DNA of 64,000 bases. Origin: an uncultured bacterium. Lineage in GTDB: Bacteria > Verrucomicrobiota > Kiritimatiellia > CAIKKV01 > CAITUY01. The stretch spans positions 1 through 64,000 of the forward strand of contig CAITUY010000083.1 in the NCBI GenBank assembly GCA_903895695.1. Reading direction: 5' to 3'. The notes under the pieces are model-generated. The model did not search any database. It was not told where the DNA came from and worked only from the letters and a program-made list of their open reading frames with translations. The translations under genes and the position numbers were made by a program. Positions 16,928-25,213 of this stretch are shown here, in pieces (within the stretch, counting starts at the first letter, position 1; every line of letters begins with the position of its first letter).

Positions 16928-17109
16928 AGGTCCTCCTCTGGAAGGCCACAGTGTACCTGAGGCACGGCCGGAAAGGCAAATGCGGGTTGTCTCAGTCGGA
17001 AGGCCTATAAACCTGAGGGCCCGGGCGCCCGTTCCATGGGGTCAGGTTCGGGCTGGATTTTCGGGGTTGCCTCTGCGTAGACTATGCTATCTTAGTCGTC
17101 GGGATCACT

Positions 17110-18006
17110 ATGTCGGCTGCAAACGAAAGCAAACAGCGCGAGGAACTCGAGAGTCAGGTCTGGAGCGCGATCGCGGCGTTCGAACAGATCGTCCAGACGA
17201 TACCGAATGACCGGGTGTCGCTCGAGGCCTTGTCCCATGCCTACGAACAGGTCGGCGACCTGGCCCGGTCCAGGGACTTTCTCGTGCGGCTGGTCGGCGT
17301 GGTGGTGACCGAGAAGGATCGCGATGCCGCCGAGTTGCTGCGCGAGCGGCTTGAGCGCCACGCCGCCACGAGCGCCGAGGCGAGGGACGCCCAGACACGC
17401 CTCGAGGCCTTCCTGGCGCAGGGCCATCCGGAAGCCCGTGCGGTCGACGTGTCGGCCGAGGCCGCTGCCGTCGGCGCGCGCGGTGAACCGGATGATTCGG
17501 AGCGGTCCACGTCGCATGTGGCGGCCGAGCTATCGTTTGCCTGGACGCTGTTCCAGGCCGGTGAACTGACACAGGAGGAGTACGCCACGGTGGCTCAGGA
17601 CTTGAGCGAGGTCTCCGCCAGCAAGTCGGCCGTGACGGTCTCCGTGCTGCATGTGCTCCAAGACCGAGGCAACCGGAACGTGGAACGGATCGTGGCGTAT
17701 GCCACCCGCGACGCGGGCACCCCGATGATCCCGCTCAGCCTGTTCGACGTCCAGCCGGCGGTCCTGCGGCTTCTGCCGCCCGACTTTGTGGTGCGGCACG
17801 GCGTCATGCCGTTCGAGGTCATGGGGACCGACGTCCTGGTCGTGCTCCTGAATCCCTACAACAAGGCGCTGCGCAAGAGGGTGGAGACCATCATCGGGCG
17901 CAACTGCCACTTCTTCCTGACGTTGCCGACGGAGTTCGACGCCGTCATGGAGCGGGTGGGCGAACAGGACGGCAAGAAACCGTCCCACTCAGGCGCTACT
18001 CCGTAG
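17110..18006 (+). CDS. Protein with C-terminal MshE-N/GspE-N domain
   Basis: A 298-residue soluble protein. Residues 5-140 are helical and TPR-like, with an Ala/Glu-rich linker to about 140. Residues about 205-285 match the N-terminal domain of type II secretion and type IV pilus ATPases (GTPMIPLSLFDVQPAVLRLLPPDFVVRHGVMPF, then VLVVLLNPYN, then FFLTLPTEFDAVM). No ATPase domain follows, so this is a stand-alone adaptor, possibly a c-di-GMP or platform-binding module. It converges on and overlaps by 11 bases the GspB-like gene, another secretion-related protein. A small palindrome (GACTA at 17080-17084, TAGTC at 17093-17097) lies in the promoter region. Confidence 0.72.
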   Translation: MSAANESKQREELESQVWSAIAAFEQIVQTIPNDRVSLEALSHAYEQVGDLARSRDFLVRLVGVVVTEKDRDAAELLRERLERHAATSAEARDAQTRLEAFLAQGHPEARAVDVSAEAAAVGARGEPDDSERSTSHVAAELSFAWTLFQAGELTQEEYATVAQDLSEVSASKSAVTVSVLHVLQDRGNRNVERIVAYATRDAGTPMIPLSLFDVQPAVLRLLPPDFVVRHGVMPFEVMGTDVLVVLLNPYNKALRKRVETIIGRNCHFFLTLPTEFDAVMERVGEQDGKKPSHSGATP

Positions 18007-18778
18007 ACGTGCCGACGGCCAGCGTGCGCGTCTCGCCCGAGAAATTCAGCGTCACGCCGCGTTTTTTGTCTATGGCGATTATTTTCGCCCCTTCGACCAC
18101 TTCCCCCTGAGTCAGCATCTGGCCGTTGATGATCACCGTGCTGCGGACCGAATTGCCCCCCATGAATCCGGACACCGTGAGGCGCGGCCAGATGACGGGC
18201 AGCTTGACCGCCTCGACGGTTGCCGTGGGCGCGACAGCCGGCGGCGGATTGACGCGGGGCACCGCGGCGACGACGACAGGCGCGACGGTTGTTGTCGCCG
18301 GCGGCGGCACAACGATGGCAACCGTCCCGGTTGAAGTCGTTGGCGGACGACCGGTCGGGGCGACCGGTTCCACGACCGACACAACGGCGGACGTAACCGT
18401 GGCCGCCGGAACGGTGCCGACTGCCTGGGTAGCCGCAACGGGCGCCGGATGCTTCACGGTGGCGATCGTGTCAGCCCCCGGGAGGGTTTCGTGCCCTCTA
18501 TGGAATAGGGACAACCCGTAGACGAACATCCACAGGATGAAAAGGATGACAAGCAGCAACACCGCGCCAACTCCGACCAGGAGGCGCCACGTCCGGCGGC
18601 TCTTTTCCGGCTGATCGCCGCCGGCGATAGCAGGCTCGGGAAGCGCCGGTGGCGGCAGCGGTGGTGGCGGCGCGGCAGGTGCGGCCGGCGGCTGCGGCAC
18701 TGGAGCGGCAGCCGCGGCGGGCTGGGTGCGTTCGGTCTCCTCGCGTTGCTTGCGGAGGGCTTCCTCAATCAGGCTCAC
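17996..18778 (-). CDS. GspB-like type II secretion/pilus accessory protein
   Basis: A 260-residue single-pass membrane protein. The N-terminus MSLIEEALRKQRE is typical of GspB/ExeB-like proteins. A Pro/Ala linker (20-50) precedes a membrane helix (65-90). A Thr/Pro/Val-rich periplasmic linker leads to a C-terminal domain (198-258: LTVSGFMGG, VIINGQMLTQGE, then IAIDKKRGVTLNFSGETRTL) that matches the GspB C-terminal domain, which helps assemble the secretin or link ATPase and outer membrane. It lies 21 bases after the TPR gene in a minus-strand set. No gspC-gspN genes are within the window. Confidence 0.75.
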   Translation of the reverse strand: MSLIEEALRKQREETERTQPAAAAAPVPQPPAAPAAPPPPLPPPALPEPAIAGGDQPEKSRRTWRLLVGVGAVLLLVILFILWMFVYGLSLFHRGHETLPGADTIATVKHPAPVAATQAVGTVPAATVTSAVVSVVEPVAPTGRPPTTSTGTVAIVVPPPATTTVAPVVVAAVPRVNPPPAVAPTATVEAVKLPVIWPRLTVSGFMGGNSVRSTVIINGQMLTQGEVVEGAKIIAIDKKRGVTLNFSGETRTLAVGTSTE

Positions 18779-18799
18779 CGTGTCGTCTCCCCTGAGGCT

Positions 18800-19651
18800 T
18801 TACTTCTCGTCATGGTCATGCTCCTCGAACTCCTCCGCACCGGCATCGTGAGCCGATCGCTTGACCCGCATTTCGAGCAATGCTCGCGCTGATCCCGGCG
18901 GCTGGGCGCCGGTTTCCAGCAGGTGCACCCGCTCTCCAATGTATGTTCGGTCGGGAAAAATCGCCAGCACGTTCTTGAAGGCTTCCACGGCCCTGTTGGT
19001 CCGGCCGCCCATTTCGTCAAGGAAGCCCCGGTCACTGAGCAGTTCCGCCTTGTCGAGCAGGGATTGGCGGTCCCGTGGATCCTGCCCGCCTGGCCACCGT
19101 TTCAAGGAGGCATCCAGCACGTTCGCGGCCTGCTCGAAACGGCCGGTGCGGATGCAGAGACGCGCGCGTTCAAGCAGAATCCGGTAGTCGTCGGGGTTGT
19201 TCCGCTGGGCCTCGCGCAGGGCCTGCTCGGCGAGGTCGGGCCGTTCCAGGCCGGTTTCAAGCCAGTAGGCCGACACGAGCCAGGCGTCGATGTTGTGCGG
19301 GTCGGCGTCGGTTGCGAGTTTCAGCCACGGGATGATCTCGATCGAGGCTTTTCCTTCGGCGTGCCGGTGTTCCGCGGGGCTGATGACGTCGTGCATCCGC
19401 TCGATCCAGGTGTCCATGGCCACATGGCGCGCGTGGTGCGGAACCCCGCGGTGGAAGAAGGTGTCGGCTTCCTCGTACAGGTCGGCGCTGAGCGCCTGCC
19501 GGCTGCTGCCGAACAGCAGGTCCGTCACGCCGCCCTCCGGGACTCCTGACGGCGCCGAGGCGGTGAGAAAGCAGCCCAGGGCGAAAGCCCCGACAAAACT
19601 TGCGGTCACGGCCAGCCACGGCCGCAGGTCCGGGTCCGGCCGGGCGTTCAC
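18800..19651 (-). CDS. Membrane-anchored TPR-repeat protein
   Basis: A 283-residue protein with an N-terminal membrane anchor or uncleaved signal (WLAVTASFVGAFALGCFL, 12-29) and TPR-like helices over about 110-260 (WLVSAYWLETGLERPDLAEQALREAQRNNPDDYRILLERARL is one repeat pair). The tail is acidic with a His/Asp/Glu-rich end (EEFEEHDHDEK) that might bind metal. GTG 19651 is used because it overlaps the stop of the permease gene (GTGA) and a GGACCTCCT run precedes it. The same frame stays open far upstream under the permease, but that is shadow. Likely a scaffold working with the ABC exporter or the GspB-like protein on either side. Confidence 0.78.
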   Translation of the reverse strand: MNARPDPDLRPWLAVTASFVGAFALGCFLTASAPSGVPEGGVTDLLFGSSRQALSADLYEEADTFFHRGVPHHARHVAMDTWIERMHDVISPAEHRHAEGKASIEIIPWLKLATDADPHNIDAWLVSAYWLETGLERPDLAEQALREAQRNNPDDYRILLERARLCIRTGRFEQAANVLDASLKRWPGGQDPRDRQSLLDKAELLSDRGFLDEMGGRTNRAVEAFKNVLAIFPDRTYIGERVHLLETGAQPPGSARALLEMRVKRSAHDAGAEEFEEHDHDEK

Positions 19652-20436
19652 AGGAGGTCCCCGCGTGAGAAGCGTTTGCGTCGGTATCCGATCCAGGCCA
19701 GCAGCAGGAAGCCGAGCGCCAGCAGGACGCCGTAAAGAATGACTCCCGCCATGGCAACCCCCCCGGCAGAACCCCAGTCGTGCACCAGGCGTCGGCGCAG
19801 GTCGAAGAGTTCGAAGTGCGGCAGGAGGTAGTAGAGACCGGTCAGCAGCATACCGCGAAAGCCCGGCGTCACCGCCAGCAGCACGGGAATGCGCGGGGCG
19901 AGGGCAAACGCGGCCCCGGTCAGCACGTAGGCGGTCGCCGCGGCCGCATCGGCATTCAGCCGCGTGCTCAGGGCAATGCCGATCGCCACCAACACGGCCA
20001 GCGCGATGGCGTGCAGCACGTAGGCCTGGAGCAGCGTGAGCGGGTTGAAGGCGCCGCCCTTCAACACGACGACTCCCCAGATCGTCAGGTAGAACATCAG
20101 CACAGCCGTCAGCACCACGACCCAGACCCCCAGCCACTTGCCGACGATCAGTTCCCAGCGCGTCACGGGTTTGGCCAGCAGGGGGAAGATCGTGCCGCGG
20201 GTCTCCTCCTGCGGCAGTTGGCGGATGGACGTGCTGATCGCGAGGATCCACCCCAGCAGCCACGCGGCCAGCAGCCCGATGTCCTTGACGTAGCCCGTCA
20301 CCTGGCCGAGTCCGAACACGTCGAGGGCGATCATCACGACGAGCAGGGCAGCCAGCATGATGAAGAGCACGTAGATGTCCTTGCGGCGGAGCATTTCGTA
20401 CCACACGATCGTCGACACGATCCAAGCGCGTTTCAT
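19648..20436 (-). CDS. ABC-2-type transporter permease
   Basis: A 262-residue membrane protein with about six hydrophobic segments (YVLFIMLAALLVVMIALDVF, then DIGLLAAWLLGWILAIS and others). The block ETRGTIFPLLAKPVTRWELIVGKWLGVW is characteristic of NatB/NosY-type ABC-2 permeases. Its ATG (20436) overlaps the ATPase gene stop by four bases (ATGA), so the two form one transporter. Substrate is unknown; exporters of this kind move antibiotics, lipids, ions or assist periplasmic maturation. Confidence 0.88.
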   Translation of the reverse strand: MKRAWIVSTIVWYEMLRRKDIYVLFIMLAALLVVMIALDVFGLGQVTGYVKDIGLLAAWLLGWILAISTSIRQLPQEETRGTIFPLLAKPVTRWELIVGKWLGVWVVVLTAVLMFYLTIWGVVVLKGGAFNPLTLLQAYVLHAIALAVLVAIGIALSTRLNADAAAATAYVLTGAAFALAPRIPVLLAVTPGFRGMLLTGLYYLLPHFELFDLRRRLVHDWGSAGGVAMAGVILYGVLLALGFLLLAWIGYRRKRFSRGDLL

Positions 20437-21185
20437 GGGACGCCCTCCGTCCGGGCGGCCGCGGCCGTAACCAGGTCCACGAAGTAACGTTCCAAGCTCT
20501 GGCCCGGCTTGACGAGATCGGCGGTGGCGCCCTCGGCCACGAGCCGCCCGCCGGCCACGATGCCAACCCGGTCGCAAACAAGTTCCACCTCGGAGAGCTC
20601 GTGTGACGAGAAGAAGACTGTCTTTCCCGCCGCCTTGCGCGCCGTGATGAGGCGCCGGATTTCCATGCGGCCGAGCGGGTCCATGCCGCCCGTTGGCTCG
20701 TCGAGGATCAACAGATCCGGGTCGTTCATCAACGATTGCGCGAGGCAGATGCGCTGGCGCATGCCGCGCGAATAGCCGGCGATGCGGCGGTCGGCGGCGC
20801 CGGTCAGGGCCGTGTCGTCCAGGAGACGGTCGGCTCGCTCGCGGATCACGGCCGGGCCGAGGAGGAACAACTTCCCGGTCAGCGTCAACAGTTCGCGGCC
20901 GGTGAGGAACGTGTACGTGTCGGGGTTTTCGGCCAGATACCCGATGCGCTCGCGGGCAATCGTGGCGGTGCTTTCCTGGCCGAACACGAAGGCCTGGCCG
21001 GCGGTCGGTTCCAGAAAGCCGAGCAGCGTATGGATGGTTGTGGTCTTGCCCGCGCCGTTGGGACCGAGAAAGCCGAACACCGTGCCCGGCTCGATACTCA
21101 GCGTCACGTCACGCAAGGCGTGGACGGGACCCGAGGGCGTCGGGAACGTCACCGACAACCCGCGGAGGTCAATGGCCGGTTGCAT
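20433..21185 (-). CDS. ABC transporter ATP-binding protein (ABC-2 exporter)
   Basis: A 250-residue ATPase with Walker A GPNGAGKTT near 41-49, a Q-loop replaced by IGYLAENPD (normal for this subfamily, which has Glu or Gln there), signature YSRGMRQR, Walker B LLILDEPTGGMDP and switch His in FFSSHELSE. It is the first gene of a four-gene overlapping set with permease, TPR protein and GspB-like protein. The 32 bases between it and the upstream metallo-beta-lactamase-fold gene hold a short palindrome (CCACTCCGGTGG), too small to call a terminator. Confidence 0.92.
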   Translation of the reverse strand: MQPAIDLRGLSVTFPTPSGPVHALRDVTLSIEPGTVFGFLGPNGAGKTTTIHTLLGFLEPTAGQAFVFGQESTATIARERIGYLAENPDTYTFLTGRELLTLTGKLFLLGPAVIRERADRLLDDTALTGAADRRIAGYSRGMRQRICLAQSLMNDPDLLILDEPTGGMDPLGRMEIRRLITARKAAGKTVFFSSHELSEVELVCDRVGIVAGGRLVAEGATADLVKPGQSLERYFVDLVTAAAARTEGVP

Positions 21186-21217
21186 GCGCCGAACCTACCA
21201 CTCCGGTGGGCGTCGCG

Positions 21218-22039
21218 TCAAAACCGAACCGTGACGAGCTCGCGTTCACCGTGGCGCGGGATCGCAACAGCCTGGGCAGGGTACTTGGCGCGCACGTAGT
21301 CGGCGAACGCCACGGGGTCGCCGGGGTTTCCCGCGAACATGTCGTAGTGCGCGGGCATGACCAGGCCGGGCTGCAGCGTGCCGGCCAGGTCGGCGGCCTC
21401 CTGGTAGGTCATGTTGCCGATGCAGTTCGACCGGTAACGCTGCGCATCGCGTCCGTTGATCGGCAGGAGCATTAGGTCGAAACGCCAGCGGCTGAGTTTT
21501 GTGAGCAGGCCTTCGTACAGGCAGGCGTCGCCGGCGTGGAAGATCGTGAGGCCGTGTCCCTCGATGACGTAGCTAAGGTGCGGGTAGCGGCCGGTCTCGG
21601 GATCGCGATCCAGGAACTCGTGGGCGGCGGCGATGCCCGTGATCGTAAGGCCGGCCAGATGCACGGAGGCGCCGTCGTTCACGCCTGCCAGCCGGGCTTC
21701 AGGCAGCGGGATCTCGGCCGCCAGCCGTCGGCGCAACAGGTCGGGCACCACGAAGATCGCGGCGGGCGATGCCGCCGCGATGCCGGGCCACATCGCGCGG
21801 TCGATGTGATCGAGATGGTCGTGACTGCCGGTGATCAGCGTGGCGTTCGTGATCTCCGCGGGCGTCAGCAACGGCGGCACCAGGCGGCTGGACAGGGGGG
21901 TGAGGAAGGGATCGAGATAGACGACGTGGTTCCCGAGCTTGAGGATCCAGCTTTGCTGGCCGCACCACCACAGGGCGGCCTGGCCGTGCGGCAGGCCGCA
22001 GGCATTGATGTCGGCGATCAGGGCGTTACCGGTCAGCAT
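21218..22039 (-). CDS. Metallo-beta-lactamase-fold hydrolase (UlaG/lactonase-like)
   Basis: A 273-residue MBL-fold enzyme. Metal ligands appear in TGSHDHLDHID (HxHxDH) near 71-81, AHEFLDRD near 139, FHAGDACLYEGL near 166-177 and MPAHYDMF near 229. The layout resembles UlaG (L-ascorbate-6-phosphate lactonase) and related sugar-phosphate lactonases, but also general UPF0173-type hydrolases, so the substrate is open. ATG 22039 overlaps the end of the metal-hydrolase gene by seven bases; the longer opening from 22222 is inside that gene. Confidence 0.85.
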   Translation of the reverse strand: MLTGNALIADINACGLPHGQAALWWCGQQSWILKLGNHVVYLDPFLTPLSSRLVPPLLTPAEITNATLITGSHDHLDHIDRAMWPGIAAASPAAIFVVPDLLRRRLAAEIPLPEARLAGVNDGASVHLAGLTITGIAAAHEFLDRDPETGRYPHLSYVIEGHGLTIFHAGDACLYEGLLTKLSRWRFDLMLLPINGRDAQRYRSNCIGNMTYQEAADLAGTLQPGLVMPAHYDMFAGNPGDPVAFADYVRAKYPAQAVAIPRHGERELVTVRF

Positions 22040-22863
22040 AGTGGGGCCTCGTGTTTTCTCGCATACTTGCGGACCATCTGGCGTGTCCAGCGGGCAGCGA
22101 AGCCCGCCAGCGATAGGCGACGGCCGGCCGGGGTTAGCGCATAATCCGGCGCGGTAAGCAGACGGCGCATGCTCGTGACCGGGCGCGCGGGATCCCATGG
22201 GCCGCGGACCCTCGTGGCGCACGTTCCCAGTCGGCGTTCCTCACCGGCAAAAGGCAGGGCATCGGTGCCTTGGACGATGCGGAACCCGCGCGTCCGGCCG
22301 AGTTTGAGCAGCGCCGGCTCCGGCCATCCGTCAGGACGCAGGCTCGTATCGCCCAGCAGGAAATCGGTCGGGGCGGCCGCTTCAATCGTCGTGCGGACCA
22401 GTTGGCCGCGGACGCCGCTCCACTTGCCCGGCGACCAGCACAACACCGGAACTCCACCCGCGGCGCGAATGGTGGCAAGCGACGGGGCGAGCGGCGTTCC
22501 GTCGGCCAGTTCGGGATCGGCGGTCAGGCTCAGCACCTCCAGGCGTTCGGCCGTCACGAATTGGCGGCCGGCGATCACGTAGCCGAGGATGCGGTCCTCG
22601 TCCCGCACGGCCATCGCGCCGGCTTCATCCGTCGGCTGCAGGATGAACGCGCCGACTTGTTTGAGGCGGGGCTGGCCGATTCGGGCGCGGTAGGCGGGGC
22701 TGGCGGCGGTGTCGACGAGCAGGCCCGCGCAGACCGGCGCCGGTCCGGCCGTCGGGGCGCAACGCCCCAGATTGGCGAACAGCGCGCCCAAGGCGTCCGG
22801 CAATCGGTAAGCCGGGTACACGTGCATGTGCCCGTCGAACACGACCGTCTGCTCGGTGTCCAT
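22033..22863 (-). CDS. Putative amidohydrolase/PHP-like metal-dependent protein
   Basis: A 276-residue protein I cannot place exactly. It opens with VVFDGHMHVYPAY, the His-x-His start of amidohydrolase or PHP barrels, followed by strands such as GYVIAGRQFVTAERLEVLSL, GGVPVLCWSPGKW and FRIVQGTDALPF. The C-terminal 70 residues (RRLGTCATRVRG... to ...RQMVRKYARKHEAP) are basic and helical. Other His/Asp ligands expected in such barrels are not obvious, so activity is uncertain. It overlaps the MBL-fold gene and presumably works with it. Start ATG 22863 is the only reasonable one. Confidence 0.6.
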   Translation of the reverse strand: MDTEQTVVFDGHMHVYPAYRLPDALGALFANLGRCAPTAGPAPVCAGLLVDTAASPAYRARIGQPRLKQVGAFILQPTDEAGAMAVRDEDRILGYVIAGRQFVTAERLEVLSLTADPELADGTPLAPSLATIRAAGGVPVLCWSPGKWSGVRGQLVRTTIEAAAPTDFLLGDTSLRPDGWPEPALLKLGRTRGFRIVQGTDALPFAGEERRLGTCATRVRGPWDPARPVTSMRRLLTAPDYALTPAGRRLSLAGFAARWTRQMVRKYARKHEAPLC

Positions 22864-23187
22864 ACGCGAGACACGATAGCGCCCGGCCGGGCAAACTCAA
22901 TGCGGAAGTCGTTCCCCCGCGCCTCATCCCGTCTTCCCTTGCGGGCCCGGCAGCCCCTTGAAAGAGGGCCGATCGCCGTCTTCGTGGCCGCGCCCGTGAG
23001 GGCGTGGCTTCCGATCTGCGGGCAATTCACACGAATGTCCACCGCCTTACGGCGGCGGCTACACATTCTTTTGCGGATTGCTAGGCGCTGGACTTACTCC
23101 GCGAAATAGTTATAGATGGCCGGGCGCTGGTTTCGCACACGTTCCCGCTTGGGCGGGTTGATGAACAGAAGTAGAAGGAGCTGACCT
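22864..23187. other. Non-coding gap between divergent genes
   Basis: 324 bases between the amidohydrolase-like gene and the UroD-family gene. No convincing gene or promoter. It contains a short hairpin-like run near 23040-23060 (ACCGCCTTACGGCGGCGG) and AAGGAG at 23176-23181, which serves as ribosome-binding site for the gene at 23188. Confidence 0.5.
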
Positions 23188-24423
23188 ATGTTCAACACAT
23201 CGGACAAGGAAATCATCCGGCAACTTGCCGGCCAGGTGGCGGCCATCGCCGCGTCGCCCGTTCAGGACTTGAAACGAGCCATGTGGCGCGACCTCAACGG
23301 CAGGAAGCCTGTGCGGCCGATGGTGATGATCGACCAGGTCTGCTGGAACGAGATGAATGTGGACGACGAACTGACCCTGAAGTGTCAGGACGGCCAATGC
23401 CGGCATTACGAGGATTCGCTGCGAAAGGTTCTCTACCAGTGGCGGCATTTTCCCGTCGATCGCGTTGTGGAGTCCTTTATCCGGGTGCCGAAAGCGGTCA
23501 ACAACTCCGGCTTCGGCGTGAGGGTCAAGGAAGAGATCGCCGTGGGCGACCCCACGAACAGCGTCGTTGGGCACAGTTTCACCAACCAGTTCGAGACCGA
23601 CGCCGATCTCGATAAGATCAAAATGCCGGTGGTCACGCACGACAAGGCGGAGACTGCCCGCCGCCTGGAAGCGGCCCATGAGTTGTTCGACGGAACGTTG
23701 ACTGTCTTTGAGGACGGGTACGATCCCGCCTACCTGACGGTCTGGGACCCGATCAGTTTCTGGATGGGTGTGGAAGGCGCGCTGTACGCCCTGGTCGACC
23801 GGCCGGACTTCATGGCCGAAATGGTCCGGCGGCTGGTCAGAGGCTACATGAGTGCGCTCGACCAGCTGGAGGCGCAGGGCCTGTTGTGCCAGCCCCAGCC
23901 GCAGATTCACTGTACCGGCGCCTATACCGACGCGTTGCCGGCGCCGGGGTTCAACCCGGGGCGGCCGCGCACCAAGGACCTGTGGATGTTCAGCATGGCG
24001 CAGATGTTTTCCACGGTTTCCCCGGCGATGTTCGAGGAGTTTGAGGTCGACCTGTGCATGCCCCTCTTCAAGCGCTTCGGCTGCGTTTACTACGGCTGCT
24101 GCGAGCCGCTCGACCGCAAGATGGCGCAGGTGCGGAAGATCCCCAACGTCAGGAAGATCTCCATGAGTCCCTGGGTCGACGAAGAGCTCGGTGCATCTGA
24201 GATCAAGGGTGACTACGTTTATTCGCGGAAGCCCAACCCGGCCCTGTTGGCGTGGCCTGATTTCAACGAGAAGGCCGTCCGCGAGCATCTGCAGGCGACC
24301 GTCGATGTCTGCGTCCGGCACGGTTGTCCGCTGGAGTTGATCCTCAAGGACGTCAGCACTGTGAAATACGAGCCCCGGCGTTTGTGGCGCTGGGCCGAGA
24401 TCGCGATGGAAGTGGTCGGGTAG
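23188..24423 (+). CDS. Uroporphyrinogen decarboxylase-family protein
   Basis: A 411-residue protein of the UroD superfamily, longer than HemE (about 350). It carries RKPVRPMVMIDQVCWNEM near the N-terminus, the DPISFWMGVEGALYALVDRPDFM helix, FGCVYYGCCEPLDRKMAQVRKIPNVRKISMSPWVD (strand with a CC pair at the usual metal position) and a C-terminal LELILKDVSTVKYEPRRLWRW. This variant (WNEMN, YGCCEPL, LKDVST) is distinct from the other two family members in the window. It is probably a methyl-transfer or sugar-linked enzyme; no corrinoid protein is adjacent. ATG 23188 follows AAGGAG. Confidence 0.85.
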   Translation: MFNTSDKEIIRQLAGQVAAIAASPVQDLKRAMWRDLNGRKPVRPMVMIDQVCWNEMNVDDELTLKCQDGQCRHYEDSLRKVLYQWRHFPVDRVVESFIRVPKAVNNSGFGVRVKEEIAVGDPTNSVVGHSFTNQFETDADLDKIKMPVVTHDKAETARRLEAAHELFDGTLTVFEDGYDPAYLTVWDPISFWMGVEGALYALVDRPDFMAEMVRRLVRGYMSALDQLEAQGLLCQPQPQIHCTGAYTDALPAPGFNPGRPRTKDLWMFSMAQMFSTVSPAMFEEFEVDLCMPLFKRFGCVYYGCCEPLDRKMAQVRKIPNVRKISMSPWVDEELGASEIKGDYVYSRKPNPALLAWPDFNEKAVREHLQATVDVCVRHGCPLELILKDVSTVKYEPRRLWRWAEIAMEVVG

Positions 24424-24531
24424 CGCGAAACGGCGTTGCGGACGTTCGACCGCCTCTAGAAGAGCACGAGAGCGTCAGTCCGGGCAAGTTCAATGCGAAA
24501 GTCGGGCGACCGAACTGCGTCTGTATTCGCT

Positions 24532-24557
24532 GTACACTACTCATACACCTTGTGTAC
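24532..24557. promoter_or_regulatory. Candidate VapB operator (inverted repeat)
   Basis: GTACAC at 24532-24537 and GTGTAC at 24552-24557 form an inverted repeat with centres 20 bases apart (two helical turns), ending 9 bases before the vapB start. Autoregulation by VapBC through such repeats is usual for the family; binding here is inference. Confidence 0.45.
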
Positions 24558-24566
24558 GATGCGGGT

Positions 24567-24803
24567 ATGAGAACGAATATTCAGTTGGACGATGCGCTTC
24601 TCGCCGAGGCGGCCAAATACACGGCGACTCGCAGCAAGAAGGGATTGGTCCATGAGGCGCTGAGCTTGTACGTCACCACCAAGCGGGAGGAGCGGCGGCG
24701 CATGACGTATCGTGAGCGACTCCAGCGAGTGCGGGCCAAAACCTCGAAGGTGCGCGGCTGCGGCGATGCGCATGAACTGGTTCGTCAGGATCGCGCACGA
24801 TGA
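24567..24803 (+). CDS. vapB: VapB-type antitoxin
   Basis: A 78-residue antitoxin. The N-terminus MRTNIQLDDALLAEAAKYTATRSKKGLVHEALSLYV is a ribbon-helix-helix DNA-binding domain of the VapB class (DUF2191-like). The basic C-terminal half (REERRRMTYRERLQRVRAK) would wrap the toxin. ATG 24567 is chosen as the start of the conserved domain. It overlaps the toxin gene by four bases (ATGA), the standard arrangement. Upstream lies a candidate operator. Confidence 0.9.
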   Translation: MRTNIQLDDALLAEAAKYTATRSKKGLVHEALSLYVTTKREERRRMTYRERLQRVRAKTSKVRGCGDAHELVRQDRAR

Positions 24804-25213
24804 ATACCTTTGTCGTCGACACGAGTGTCACGGTGGCGTGGTACTTGGACGAGAGCTTCTCGCCTTCGGCACGGATCTGGCAGGACCGCCTCCTCGCGGG
24901 CAAAGCCCGGCTGTTGGTGCCATCCTTCCACTACTGGGAATTCGCCAATGTCTTGCGGACGCTTGTTGCACGACGCGACCTGGACGCAGACCTCGCGACG
25001 GAAATCTTCGACCTGCATCTCGATGCGCCGTTGGAGGTCGTCGATCCGGACCGGCGCGCGGTCCTGGCCGTCGCCCTGGACTATGGGGCGACAGCGTACG
25101 ATGCAGTTTTCATCGCGCTTGCGGTTGACAACGAGGCGCCTTTGATCACGGCGGAGCGCACCACGACTGCGTGGGTCACGAAACTTGCGGCTTTGGTTGA
25201 GTCCGTCCGGTGA
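24800..25213 (+). CDS. vapC: VapC-type PIN-domain toxin
   Basis: A 137-residue PIN-domain ribonuclease. The acidic metal site is intact: Asp7 (VVDTSV), Glu47 (YWEFANVL) and Asp101 (AYDAVFIALA), with a later LITAE. VapC toxins cut tRNA or rRNA to stop translation when VapB is lost. It overlaps vapB by four bases at its start and the convergent glycosyltransferase gene by 38 bases at its end, an unusually deep overlap suggesting insertion of the module next to that gene. Confidence 0.92.
   Translation: MNTFVVDTSVTVAWYLDESFSPSARIWQDRLLAGKARLLVPSFHYWEFANVLRTLVARRDLDADLATEIFDLHLDAPLEVVDPDRRAVLAVALDYGATAYDAVFIALAVDNEAPLITAERTTTAWVTKLAALVESVR

Noticed and set aside
17030..17056. Possible remnant of the RAYT element end (GGGGTCAGG)
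   Set aside because: Only nine bases resemble the terminus GGGTCAGACC; not enough to support a copy.
18800..20581. A 593-residue protein fusing the permease region to the TPR protein
   Set aside because: The first 310 codons are the wrong frame of the clear ABC-2 permease gene; the TPR protein starts at GTG 19651.
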